Source: Cyclostephanos tholiformis
Lineage: Eukaryota; Bacillariophyta; Thalassiosirophyceae; Thalassiosirales; Thalassiosiraceae
Reading direction: 5' to 3'
Assembly (NCBI GenBank): GCA_036939975.1
Contig: JALLPB010000397.1
Coordinates: 1 to 16,374, forward strand
Length of the DNA stretch: 16,374 nucleotides
The translations under genes were made by a program, and so were the position numbers. Positions 1-8,680 of the stretch are shown in pieces (the first letter of the stretch is position 1; each line of letters starts with the position of its first letter). The notes beneath the pieces are model-generated. The model did no database searches and was not told the DNA's origin. It saw only the letters and a list, made by a program, of their open reading frames with translations.

Positions 1-95
1 TCTCTTTCTGAAAAGTGCTGTTTTCGATTGTTATGGCCGCGTGTTCGACGGTAAATGTCCAGGTGATGACAATTTCGCTATTTTCCCAAAAATAA

Positions 96-3000
96 ATGAT
101 CCGTTGCTGCCTCAGGCATGGCGTCGACAACTGCATCTGCATCGGCCGTCAAAGGCCTCGTGATGGCGGCTCGAACGCCTCGACATTCGTTTCCGCCATC
201 TGCTCCGCCTTCTGCTCCGCCTCGAGACGAGGATGCCTCGCGTCGTCATCGCTGTCGACGACGACGACGACCATCATCCTGCCGTGGCCGACGGGAGGCG
301 GAATGTCCCCGTCGATGATGGTAGCGATCGGCGGCGGCGGTTGCGGAGGTGCCGCCGTAAATCGACAACGGTATTGGCATCGACATCGGCATCGATCATC
401 GACGGGGGCTAGTCCTCGCCCTACCCCTCCTCCTCCCGACGACTGCCGCGTCGAGGGGGGAGGGGGCGGGAGGAGGAGGGGGGGGGATCTGGATGGTGAT
501 TTGATGATCACGACGAAGGACGACGGATCGGGTGCGTCGACGATGACCGGCGGCGTTGGTACTACCACTGCTGCTACTGCTGCTGCTACTGCTGCTGCTA
601 CTACATATCATAGGAGGAGGAGGAGGCCGATCATGACGAGGGAGACGGTCGACGAATTGCTACTAACGCGGTCGCATATCGGCTCCACCGCGAGTGCGGG
701 CACGACGTCACCGGGGGGGAAGTCGGGGGGGATAATCATCACGAGAGACATTTGCGACCTGGCGAAGCAAATCGTACACAACGCGAAGGCGAAAATGCTA
801 TTCAAACAGAGGTACGAGCACGCACAAGCGTCGTCGTCTACGATGCCGATGGGCGGGGGCGGGGGGGTAGGGGCAGTGGTGGTAGGTCACAACGACTACC
901 TGTTCGTCGCGACTCTCAGGACGACCGTCGATGTCGCTTGCTTGCCGGGTATATTGCGAGGGCGGTGCGACTATCCCGACGACGACGACGACGCCGCATC
1001 CTCCCCGGATGTCGACGACCGTGACGACGCGCATTCGACGACGAAGAAGACGACGACTGTCGAGTTCGTGAACGTTGGCGCCGCCCGGAGGAAGGTTGAT
1101 GCGGAAAAATACGCCGCGTTCGATCTAATCGTTCAATTCGCCGAAATGGGCATCGACATAACGAACGATCCTCCGGACCTCGCGGGCAGGGAGAGGTCGA
1201 CGGAGCGGGAGAGATTCGACGGAGACGTCCGTCGGGCGAGGATGATCCTCGAGGTGCTTGATGCGTCTCGTCTGACATTCGACACGCGCCACATGATAAC
1301 GGAGAAGGGGTTATGGCAAGGATTCGTCTCGACGGCCCGTTTTTACTGTCGAGGTGTGCCCATCGTTGTCTCCTCCTCCTCATCGTCGTCGTCGTCGTCA
1401 GTTGACGGCGAGACATTATCGATCGGACGGAGCAAAACCGAGGCCGAGGGCCTAGCCCTCCTTGCGGCGACGGCGCCGGGGAGCATCCTCGAGGACTTCG
1501 TCGGCAAGCGCAAGATGGACATGATACGGAATTCGATCACGTCGTCGCCCGCGGGACTCGTCGCGGCGCTCCACGTGCCGCCCTTACCCGACGATGCGCT
1601 CGACGTGCTGACGAACGCTCTCGGTTCCCGAGAAGACAGGCTCGAGAGGATGGAACGTCACGATGAAGCGATGGCTAATCATCGCCGCCTGCGCGATTTT
1701 CGGGATATGATGTCGTCGTCGCGTGGACGCGACGCTCAGGGGTGGGACGAGAAACATTCGTCGTTCGTCGCATCGACGTGCAACGACGTCTTCATCGCTG
1801 AGGAGCGGTCCTGGGAGGAGGAGGCGGCTCGCGACCCCTATGGCAGGCTCGGAAGAATAAAGGCCATTCGCGATTCGCTCCCGATTCGGACCATTCGACA
1901 AGACCTCATTGAATCGCTTAAGTCTCAGCGGATAGTGATTGTATCCGGGGGCACTGGCTCTGGGAAGTCGACGCAGTGCCCCCAGTACGTACTCGAGGAC
2001 GCCATCGCACATGGCAGGGGCACCGACACTCGCATAGTAGTCTCTCAGCCCCGAAGAATCGCAGCAATGTCCGTCGCTCGTCGTATTGCCGCAGAGCGCG
2101 GTGAGGGGATCGGAAAGTCCGTGGGGTATGGTGTGCGACACGATGCCCGACCGCCGAGATCATGTGGCTGCATAGAATTAGTGACTGCGGGTACCCTCCT
2201 GCGGAGGCTCATTGGCGATCCCTCCCTAGTGGGGGTTTCGCACGTGATGATCGACGAGGTTCATGAGAGGGACATCGACACTGATTTCTTGCTTATATTC
2301 CTTCGTGATCTCTTGGCTTCGAGGCCGGATCTTCGCGTCGTTCTTATGTCGGCAACTCTGGATGCTGAAAGGTTTAGGAAATATTTCTCGCATGGTGTCG
2401 CTGATAATTCAGTCCCTGTCTTGAGCGTGTCCGCGAAATCCCGACATCGTGTCAGTGTAGTGCATCTTGAGGATCTGGCTGGTGAGGGTGACACATCGTC
2501 ATCGATGATGCCGACTGCATATGGAATCCCATCAGATATTCGAGAGGTTGCCCAATCCCTACTTCGCCTCCACGACCAACGGCTTCAATTTGAGCTGGAA
2601 GAGGCAGCAGCGGAGGAAATGGCCGCATTCCGACTGGAGAGTAACTCAATCGAAGAAAGAGAGGACGACACATCTTGGTATGGGAACGACGAAAGCAGTG
2701 ACATGGTGTTCGATGCTGATCCCAACCGTGATGAAAGCGAGAGCTCCAAGTCGTCGTTACGTCTCAAGGTCCTCCGGCGGGCAGTTACAATGCGGGGTGG
2801 TAGCAAGGGCGACTTTTTACCATCATTTCCCACCATCAAACAATACAACCACCGGGAAAAGAGGGACATTGTCGAAACGACGACGAAACTCCTCGCATTG
2901 ATGGCTCGTCACGTTGCGGAGGTCGAAATTGCCGCTGGAAGATGTGGCAGCGTACTGTGTTTCTTACCTGGTATAGACGAGATCAAAGATGCCATGATTA

Positions 3001-4588
3001 CACTGGGAGATATAATGGATGCGTTGCTTAAAACTAGGGTAAAGATTCTTCCACTTCACTCGACCGTCTCCCCAGATGACCAGCAGAAGGTGTTTGACGA
3101 AGCCGCACATGGTACAGTAAAAATTATTCTGGCAACGAACATAGCCGAAAGTTCTATCACGATTGACGATGTAATAGGTAAGCGATCGCCGCATATATTT
3201 CGATAGCGCATGCAAGGTGTGTCGCGACAATGACAGTATTTTTCGTAGGACTAACATTCATTTCATGTGTTGAATATGCATTAGCGATCGTGGACTCGGG
3301 CCTCGTCAAAGAGATTCATTGGGACCGTGTAAAGTCCATTATGCTGACAGTACCAATATCTAAGTCTTCGGCGACACAACGCCTCGGTAGAGCAGGCCGG
3401 GTTGCCGCTGGCATTTGTTATAGACTGTATTCGATGGGGCAGTACGAAGCAATGATTGAATGGCCTTTGCCCGAGATTCAGCGAAGTGCACTTGAAGCGA
3501 CTTGTCTCAATGCATGTAGCATGACGAACGATCAAGTTACGACGTTCTTGAGTCGCGCATTGGATCCACCAATGGAGGAGGCGGTTGCATATTCGATCGA
3601 GAGATTAAAGAAGCTCGGTGCAATATATTCATCATCTACTGCCGCTGTTGAGGGGCTCACACCCCTGGGACATTGCCTCTCCCAGTTGCCGCTCGACCCA
3701 GCTATTGGTAGGATGTTGATTATGGGTTGCGTGTTACAATGCTTAGATCCTATCCTGACAGCAGCGGCCTGCTTCAGCAGTAGAGAAGTCTTCTTTATAC
3801 CACCGGGTCTTCGCGAGGAGCAGAGAGTAATACGACGAGAATTCTGCGAATATTCTGACACATTAGCAGCTGTGCGAGCGTATGAGATGTATCATGATGT
3901 GTTAGATGAAGGGTGGGACGCTACACAGTGGGCATCAGACAACTTCATTAGTATCTCCGCAATAGCATCAGTGCATTCTATCAGAAGCCAACTAATCAAC
4001 GAACTCCATCGAATCGGATTCATCCATAGTAGTGATCTTAAGCAATCTCGTGGTAAGCATAAGAAGTTGCGGCTAGATGCAAACGTGAATCGAAATGCTG
4101 GGATAGAGTCATTGTACAGCGCCCTTTGGGTGCTTAGTGCACCAGACAACCTTGCGGCTCGCCAAAAGCTTGGATCATTTGGAGCACTGAGGACGCGCAC
4201 AGAGGACCGCGCTGGCCTGCACCCATCTTCCGTCGCATTTCATCGGAAGCCTCCTATTATGCATAGTCATCGGCTTCCTCTATGGTATTCATACAAAGAA
4301 ATGGTGTTGTCCTCTCAAGTATTTCTCCGGGGCTGTACAGCTTTGACGCCAGAGCAAATTCTATTGTTTGGGGGCTTCATATTTGGTAGTGACCAGAAGC
4401 TCATCGATGACTGGATAATCGTGGAGTGTCAGTGCGCTGATACCTTAAACGTTCTTTCAGATGCCCGACGCGAAATAAATTCAGCACTTGAGTTGACAGT
4501 AATGAATCCGAGGAAGCCACTCCCAGAAGCTCAACGATCAATCATTGACGCTGTTTGTGATTGCTTCGATTTGCTAGATGAAACCTAA
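96..4588 (+). CDS. DEAH/RHA-family (DExH-box) ATP-dependent RNA helicase, two exons
   Basis: Join 96..3177 and 3285..4588, giving about 1461 residues. Helicase motifs in order: I GGTGSGKST (618-626), Ia SQPRR, II DEVH (720-723), III SAT (752-754), IV FLPGIDE, V NIAESSITID (from 1015), VI QRLGRAGR (1059-1066). They are followed by an HA2-type domain (about 1130-1260, with LPLDPAIGRML) and an OB-fold region (HPSSVAF near 1340, then an SSQVFLRGCTALTPEQILLFGG-like stretch typical of the family end). Enzymes of this family unwind or remodel RNA or RNP using NTP. Residues 218-460 look like one or two diverged dsRNA-binding folds (for example GRSKTEAEGLALLAA near 443), which suggests the DHX9/DHX29/DHX36/DHX57 group. 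A charged insertion of about 150 residues (about 795-945) separates the two RecA lobes. Residues 1-200 are Gly/Arg/Thr/Ala low complexity. An in-frame TAA sits just before ATG96, but M70 (303) or M180 (633) are alternative starts. The helicase call is secure; the exact subfamily and the start are not. Confidence 0.93.
455..486 (+). repeat. G-tract / G-quadruplex motif in the helicase N-terminal coding region
   Basis: At least four runs of three or more G separated by 1-2 bases lie on the coding strand, ending in a run of ten G. A second motif of the same type lies at 851-873 (GGGCGGGGGCGGGGGGG followed by TAGGGG). Both encode Gly-rich low-complexity sequence. The motif is seen directly; folding is inferred. 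Confidence 0.6.
561..604 (+). repeat. Imperfect (CTG/CTA)n trinucleotide repeat inside the helicase coding region
   Basis: ACTGCTGCT-type triplets run for about 44 nt and encode a Thr/Ala tract. A CTCCTC..TCGTCG tract at about 1370-1400 encodes ten consecutive Ser (residues about 426-435), and a GACGAC tract near 975-995 encodes Asp. Such in-frame triplet tracts mark fast-evolving linkers and make several other frames appear open. Confidence 0.75.
3178..3284 (+). other. Spliceosomal intron of the helicase gene (107 nt)
   Basis: The donor is G|GTAAGC at 3178 and the acceptor is GCATTAG| ending at 3284. A CTAAC branch-point-like sequence at 3251-3255 lies about 30 nt before the acceptor. The intron is phase 1 and its removal joins motif V directly to the conserved continuation, reading DDVIAIVDSGLVKE across the junction. 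Unspliced, the frame stops at 3206. Only the splice coordinates are inferred; the need for a junction here follows from conserved motif spacing. Confidence 0.9.
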
Positions 4589-5296
4589 TAGTATGCCAGC
4601 CTTCGATGCCGTCATGATGTATTGTAAGTCAGGCAATGTAAGAGAATAAGATCTTGATTCTTGAATTCTCATCCAAAGTGTCTGGTCTAAACATCTTGGA
4701 TTGGCTTCAGAAATATCGCAGTGGGTGTGGGTGCGATATTTCTATCAACCAAATCTAAGCCTCGCTGATTGATTACTGAAGTAATTCATGCTAGAGGCCA
4801 AATATTATCTTGCGTATAGTTTGAATCAATCCTCCACTTACAACACCCTACCAAATCGAATCTTTACCAGAGTTTGTTCCCCAATCAGCACTCCCACAAG
4901 CACCATTAACTCCCTGATTCAAATGATTTACAGTGTTTCTGCTCACCCAAAAGGAGTTGTCGTTGCATCTTGTCAGTCTAAGGGAGGCTGTTTGATTCAC
5001 GTCATTCTCTCTGTCCCAACTGCCACCAGACTCCTTCGATGAAATAAAGTTCTGATAGCCACAATAAACTAGACGACAGACCAGTAGATCGGCCACACGA
5101 CCGACTTAAATACCGTCGAGTCTCCTGTTGGGGGTTACGTCGACCGGCTTACTGCTCTTTGAGAAATAAATTCCTTGGAGCCGTGGCCATCGGTATCAAG
5201 TTGACATAGACTTCGTATGCTGTATAGTAGAGCGTTATATGGGTCGTGTCATCAACATTCTAAAATGTATGAGTAGTACTTGATTTATTTTATATC
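4589..5296. other. Intergenic region between helicase and the minus-strand orphan frame
   Basis: Apart from the hairpin at 4695-4759 I see no convincing gene. Open frames of about 80 codons exist on both strands over 4788-5096. The minus-strand one begins with GTG rather than ATG, has no recognisable domain, and could at most be an internal or 3' exon. No canonical tRNA or rRNA features were noticed. Confidence 0.5.
4695..4759. ncRNA. Long imperfect stem-loop downstream of the helicase (candidate structured RNA or foldback element)
   Basis: A perfect 12-bp stem, AGAAATATCGCA (4709-4720) with TGCGATATTTCT (4732-4743), closes an 11-nt G/T-rich loop. After a small internal loop, about ten more pairs form between 4695-4704 and 4749-4759, with one bulged A and one G-U pair. 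The size and shape resemble a small-RNA precursor hairpin or a tiny foldback transposon remnant. It lies about 107 nt past the helicase stop and may be in its 3' UTR. The structure is read from sequence; function is unknown. Confidence 0.45.
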
Positions 5297-5542
5297 CTAA
5301 ACAGCTTCTTTCTCAACTCGAGGCGGGAGGGTGTATTTATAACGCGCAATCACAGCGATACGTCGGACCATACCCCCATGGGGAACAAACGAATCCGTAA
5401 TGCCGCAGCGCATATGTGGACCAGCGGCCCTCAGAACACGAACCAAATCATCAAAGTAAGAAAAAGAAGCAGGAATGCTTTGTTTTTTTTTCCATCTCTT
5501 GAGGAATGCTTTCGCATTAATCTCATGAGGAAGAGTCAACAT
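5297..5542 (-). CDS. Hypothetical small protein or terminal exon (81 residues from the ATG)
   Basis: The open frame starts at ATG 5542 and reads MLTLPHEINAKAFLKRW onward, ending with LPPRVEKEAV before the stop at 5297. It has no domain I recognise, but its composition is protein-like: a basic segment KRWKKK, then FSYFDDLVRVLRAAGPHMRC and a C-terminal basic stretch. The frame stays open upstream to about 5698, so this may be the last exon of a longer gene, although that extension overlaps the 3' part of the next minus-strand gene. A run of nine A on the coding strand makes an indel possible. Low confidence as a real gene. Confidence 0.3.
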   Translation of the reverse strand: MLTLPHEINAKAFLKRWKKKQSIPASFSYFDDLVRVLRAAGPHMRCGITDSFVPHGGMVRRIAVIARYKYTLPPRVEKEAV

Positions 5543-5624
5543 AAAGACAGAACCGCACAACACAATGGGTAATAGTACAATCTTGGGGTATTGATATTGG
5601 AGGGAATAGACACTATCAAAACGG

Positions 5625-6578
5625 TTATGGATCGCGAGGGCCCTGTTCTGTAATACCGGAGTCGGCCTCAGTTGCGACGGTTGGTGAGGCTCCCTCCGTC
5701 ATGGTCTCTGTCACGGCCACTGTTGGCGCAGGAGTGACGACTTCGACAGATACGGGCGAAGGAGTCGGTTGGGATTCCCCACAGACCTCCACGAGCAAAT
5801 TAGACTTGCCGGCCTTAGCGCTGCCACTCTTACCGGACTTGGTGCTGACGCTGCCGCTCTTACCTGACTTGGTGCTGACGCTGCCGCTCTTGCCGGACTT
5901 GGCGCCGGCGGCATCTACCATCGTTGTTGAACTCTTGCTGGCCTTGCTACACCAGGATCCGAAGCTGCCGCTCTTACCGGCCTTGGCGCTGCCACCCGCG
6001 TCGCAGCTCATCTCAATGCAGGTATTTTCACAGTACTGCGTTGGTGTGCGATGATAGGCCATGCGAGACGTGCGGTGACGAGATAAAAATCGTATTATGA
6101 AGCGTGTGTGTGTGTGTGTGCGTATGCGCGGTGAGATCAGGTTTCGACATCGGAACAAAATAATGGGAACATAGGGAGCCAAGCTTACCGAGACCAGAGC
6201 CTGGTCGACGGCCTTGCCGGCCTTGCCACTGGTGCCCTTGCCGGACTTGGTGCCCTCGCTTTTTGCGCTTTTCGTGGAAATGGAAGAGCTCTTGCCTTGA
6301 AGGCGCCGGACGCCCGACTTTCCGCTGACGGTCGTGCCTGACTTGGCGGCTTTAGCGCTAATTGAGCCTGACTTGGCGGCTTTAGAGCTGCTGCTGCTAA
6401 CGAGCACGTCCACGCAGTCCGTTTCGAAGTTGTAACTTGTTACGCCCATGCCGTTGGAGGCAGACATGGCGTTGGTGGCGGTGTTCTTGTTCTGCGTCAG
6501 TCCCACGGAGAGACCGATGACCAAGGCCACACCGGCTAGGACGGCGACGCCGATTTTGAGAGCCTTCTTTTCGACCAT
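5625..6578 (-). CDS. Silaffin-like KSG/KxxK repeat protein, two exons
   Basis: Join, on the minus strand, 6578..6189 and 6035..5625, giving 266 residues. ATG6578 is chosen over the upstream TTG because it is the first ATG in the frame and has a good context (AACAATGG). Residues 9-27 form a hydrophobic segment (IGVAVLAGVALVIGLSVGL) after a short basic N-terminus, so the protein is a signal-anchor or secretory candidate. The rest is Lys/Ser/Gly-rich, with eleven KSG triplets by eye and many KxxK spacings (KAAK, KSGK, KAGK). RRLQ at 91-94 resembles the RxL processing site known from silaffins. Exon 2 opens with a Cys module (YCENTCIEMSC), contains tandem SVSTKSGKSG units, and ends in a Pro/Thr/Ser/Glu-rich tail. 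Silaffins are heavily modified silica-precipitating proteins of diatom frustules. The assignment rests on composition and motif spacing only; another low-complexity surface protein remains possible. Confidence 0.6.
   Translation of the reverse strand: MVEKKALKIGVAVLAGVALVIGLSVGLTQNKNTATNAMSASNGMGVTSYNFETDCVDVLVSSSSSKAAKSGSISAKAAKSGTTVSGKSGVRRLQGKSSSISTKSAKSEGTKSGKGTSGKAGKAVDQALVSVSLAPYVPIILFRCRNLISPRIRTHTHTRFIIRFLSRHRTSRMAYHRTPTQYCENTCIEMSCDAGGSAKAGKSGSFGSWCSKASKSSTTMVDAAGAKSGKSGSVSTKSGKSGSVSTKSGKSGSAKAGKSNLLVEVCGESQPTPSPVSVEVVTPAPTVAVTETMTEGASPTVATEADSGITEQGPRDP
5821..5910 (-). repeat. 30-bp tandem repeat encoding the SVSTKSGKSG unit
   Basis: Three adjacent 30-bp units (5821-5850, 5851-5880, 5881-5910) differ by only a few bases, the third diverging at its end. 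A related partial unit sits at 5965-5994. They encode the repeated Lys/Ser/Gly decapeptide of the silaffin-like protein and would allow length variation by unequal exchange. Confidence 0.8.
6036..6188 (-). other. Intron of the silaffin-like gene (153 nt, in-frame length)
   Basis: On the minus strand the donor is TCG|GTAAGC at 6188 and the acceptor is CAACGCAG| at 6036, phase 0. The length is a multiple of three with no stop, so retention would insert 51 residues of quite different, Arg/His/hydrophobic composition. The joined product reads VDQALVS then YCENTCIEMSC. A (GT)n microsatellite (plus strand 6104-6120) lies inside. Confidence 0.75.
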
Positions 6579-6596
6579 TGTTGCTAATTTAAACAA

Positions 6597-7567
6597 ATGT
6601 ATTGATAAGAGAACGGAGTTTGCTTTTTTATGAGTTATGGAGTTTCGGCGCTCGGTGAATTTGGAATTATGAGACCTCAGTTGAAAAGACGCGCATTAGA
6701 GATGCCACAGTGCGTTCATCAGAAGTTGGGCGGGGGCTATGGATGGGGCTCAGGGTTGTGGAGGGTGTCGGATTTGAATTCATGCCACCCCCCCCGATGG
6801 GACGTCTCGTAATTTCGGCGCCAGAGAAACCTTTCTCATTTCTGTTAAAAGGTATCGCACGATAGGCTGGAGATGGGCTATGATTTCATAAAATAAGATC
6901 GGGGGAGGGGAGGGGACGGGAGTTTTTCACTGATTCCCACATGTGACGAGAAAAATATATATTTTTCAAATGTTTGAAAAAATTTGGGCAACCGTAAAAA
7001 CCGGTGATGCGGGGCCAAACAAACAACTTACATACGAAAACGAAATATTCCTACTGTTCTCATTATTTCTTGATGAATTTCCCAGAACAAGCGCCCATTT
7101 TCTTTCTGCACAAACCTCAGCAACATTCGTCGGGGTTGTTGCTTGGAATTCATATTATTTTCAAAACGAGTCTTGTGGAGAAATTGGATTGGTCAACAAA
7201 TTAAGCCTTGGTTCATTCATATGAATTCCTGCACACATATCGTTCGATTTTTTTGTGAGAGAAAAGAAGAAACCGAAACTGTGTGGTAACCCTAGTCTAT
7301 TTTGATCTATCGCGCAGCATCCACCAGCCCTCTTCTCCATACCACCGACCACCCCTTAAGGATCACTTTTTTTCTGTAAGATATATTATTTGACCTCAAA
7401 TTTAGGAATTGTGTTGATCAGAGTTCACCAAACGAATGGGCTTGTCAATACAATTCTGGCAAAAATAAATATATTTTCATTAATTTTGAATATTCATCAA
7501 GTTATGTTGGATTGAAATTTTGGCGGGATCTAGCAGCCTTGATAGGGGCGGCCAATTTAAGGATTAA
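6597..7567. other. Intergenic region upstream of the silaffin-like gene
   Basis: This contains the presumed promoter of the minus-strand gene next to 6578, a G-quadruplex motif and palindromes (listed separately), and A/T-rich DNA. A plus-strand ATG frame at 6970-7224 (84 codons) starts inside a palindrome and shows no recognisable domain, so I do not call it a gene. ATTCATATGAAT at 7215-7226 is a short perfect palindrome. Confidence 0.5.
6901..6981. promoter_or_regulatory. G-quadruplex motif followed by two overlapping perfect palindromes
   Basis: GGGGGAGGGGAGGGGACGGG at 6901-6920 meets the four-G-tract rule with 1-2 nt loops. GAAAAATATATATTTTTC at 6950-6967 is a perfect 18-nt palindrome. 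TTTTTCAAA-TG-TTTGAAAAA at 6962-6981 is a perfect 9-bp hairpin overlapping it. The cluster lies about 320-400 nt upstream of the silaffin-like start. A regulatory role is inferred only from structure and position. Confidence 0.4.
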
Positions 7568-8302
7568 CATGGTATTATCTTCGAGTCATTGTCCTCCGGC
7601 CCCCCTCTCTCCCCCACTTCATCAACCACACAGCTGAACAACTGTGGCAACAACGATGCCCCTCCACCCCACCCCCTCTATATCGACCTCCATGGTCCGT
7701 GGTGCCCGATGATGACACACGACACCACCCCTCTCCTCATCCTCTTTTTCTCCTTCCTTCCCAGTCATTTTCAAAGAAGAACAACAGCAGCTGGGGCGAC
7801 TACTACGGATAATGATGATAATGGGCAGAAAAAAGGAACCCTGATGTCATCTCGGCCCTCCTCCACCCCCCCCCGTGGTTGCCCCCCCCCTGGCATTTCC
7901 GGCCCCTCATCCCTCCCCTCTTTCATGCCCGAGGATGTAAAAAATCATCGTCATTAATGGGGGGGACGATCAATGACCCCACTCCTAGCTGTCGTGGTGG
8001 CATTGTTCACCCCCCCCCCTCCCACAGTTGCCCAACCTGAGCGCTACCCCCCAGCGGACGTTGTGCCACGGACAACGCCCCGCCAATGCGATGGCGCGAG
8101 TGGCAAGTCCAAGCAATGCCACCAACATCCACTGCCAATGATGGGCGACAATGACCGGGCAATGGTTGTTGATGAGGGTGGAGGAGTCAAAAATGATCAA
8201 CCCAATTTTTTTGTTGGCAAGGCGCAAGGCAGTCACACCACTCACTTCCTGCCACTAAAAAAGCCCCCTAGAACCATCATGGTGACTGTTCTACTGCTGT
8301 AG
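7568..8302 (+). other. C-rich low-complexity tract with a long open frame broken by one TAA
   Basis: One plus frame is open from 7568 to 8302 except for a TAA at 7955-7957. The part before the stop has no ATG start of its own (first possible codon TTG) and is Pro/Ser/Thr-rich because of homopolymeric C runs. The part after the stop begins with ATG at 7973 and encodes MTPLLAVVVALFTPPPPTVA, which looks like a signal peptide, within 109 residues. No family is recognised. The lack of stops can be explained by base composition; a broken gene is the alternative. Confidence 0.25.
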
Positions 8303-8312
8303 GAATTGTTAG

Positions 8313-8485
8313 GGTACACTTTTGTGTACCTAAAAACCAAAAATATGCAAGACCAAATTTTATTACTAACATCCTATGTAGCTACCCTAGATTATAGTAT
8401 GCATACCAATGGTTTTAGGTACAAAAAAGTGACCCCACCCTACTGTGGGAACTGGTAATGTGTACCTAAACCCCGGGTAAGGTAT
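8313..8485. repeat. Inverted and direct copies of a GTACCTAAA motif
   Basis: GGTACAC-TTTT-GTGTACC (8313-8330) is a perfect hairpin. The segment 8318-8348 (ACTTTTGTGTACCTAAAAACC ... TATGC) reappears inverted at 8401-8430 (GCATACCAATGGTTTTAGGT ... AAAAAAGT) with a few mismatches, forming a 30-bp stem around about 52 nt. A third, direct copy starts near 8460 (TGTACCTAAACC). This arrangement is typical of foldback or MITE-like repeat debris. Confidence 0.5.
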
Positions 8486-8680
8486 CATACTAGTAGATTC
8501 TAGAGTTAGATACTGCATTGATACTGGCAGTCTGGCCTGTATCAGTAAGTTAGATACTGGTGCTAACCGGGCAGTATTTTGGTCAGTATTTCTAGGTTTA
8601 GAGGCAAAAAAGTCCCTAGCACTGGTTTGACTAAGTAACAACATTCAATTTTCTAAAAACATCACCCATATTCTTCACCG

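Noticed and set aside
51..115. Possible upstream exon (ATG at 33) and intron before the helicase start
   Set aside because: A donor-like GTAAAT at 51 and AG at 115 exist, but joining them from ATG33 does not reach the helicase frame.
149..1416. Long minus-strand open frames opposite the helicase N-terminus
   Set aside because: They arise from GC-rich triplet repeats (Ser/Pro/Arg runs) opposite a frame that continues into a conserved helicase.
4695..4759. SECIS element
   Set aside because: The stem-loop lacks the ATGA/GA quartet and the AA apical loop, and the helicase has no in-frame UGA needing it.
5701..6054. Plus-strand Leu/Pro-rich frame of 117 residues
   Set aside because: It is the antisense of the KSG repeats of the silaffin-like gene; its periodicity simply mirrors the 30-bp repeat.
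6970..7224. 84-codon plus-strand ATG frame
   Set aside because: The start lies inside a palindrome, there is no recognisable domain, and A/T-rich intergenic DNA can give this length by chance.
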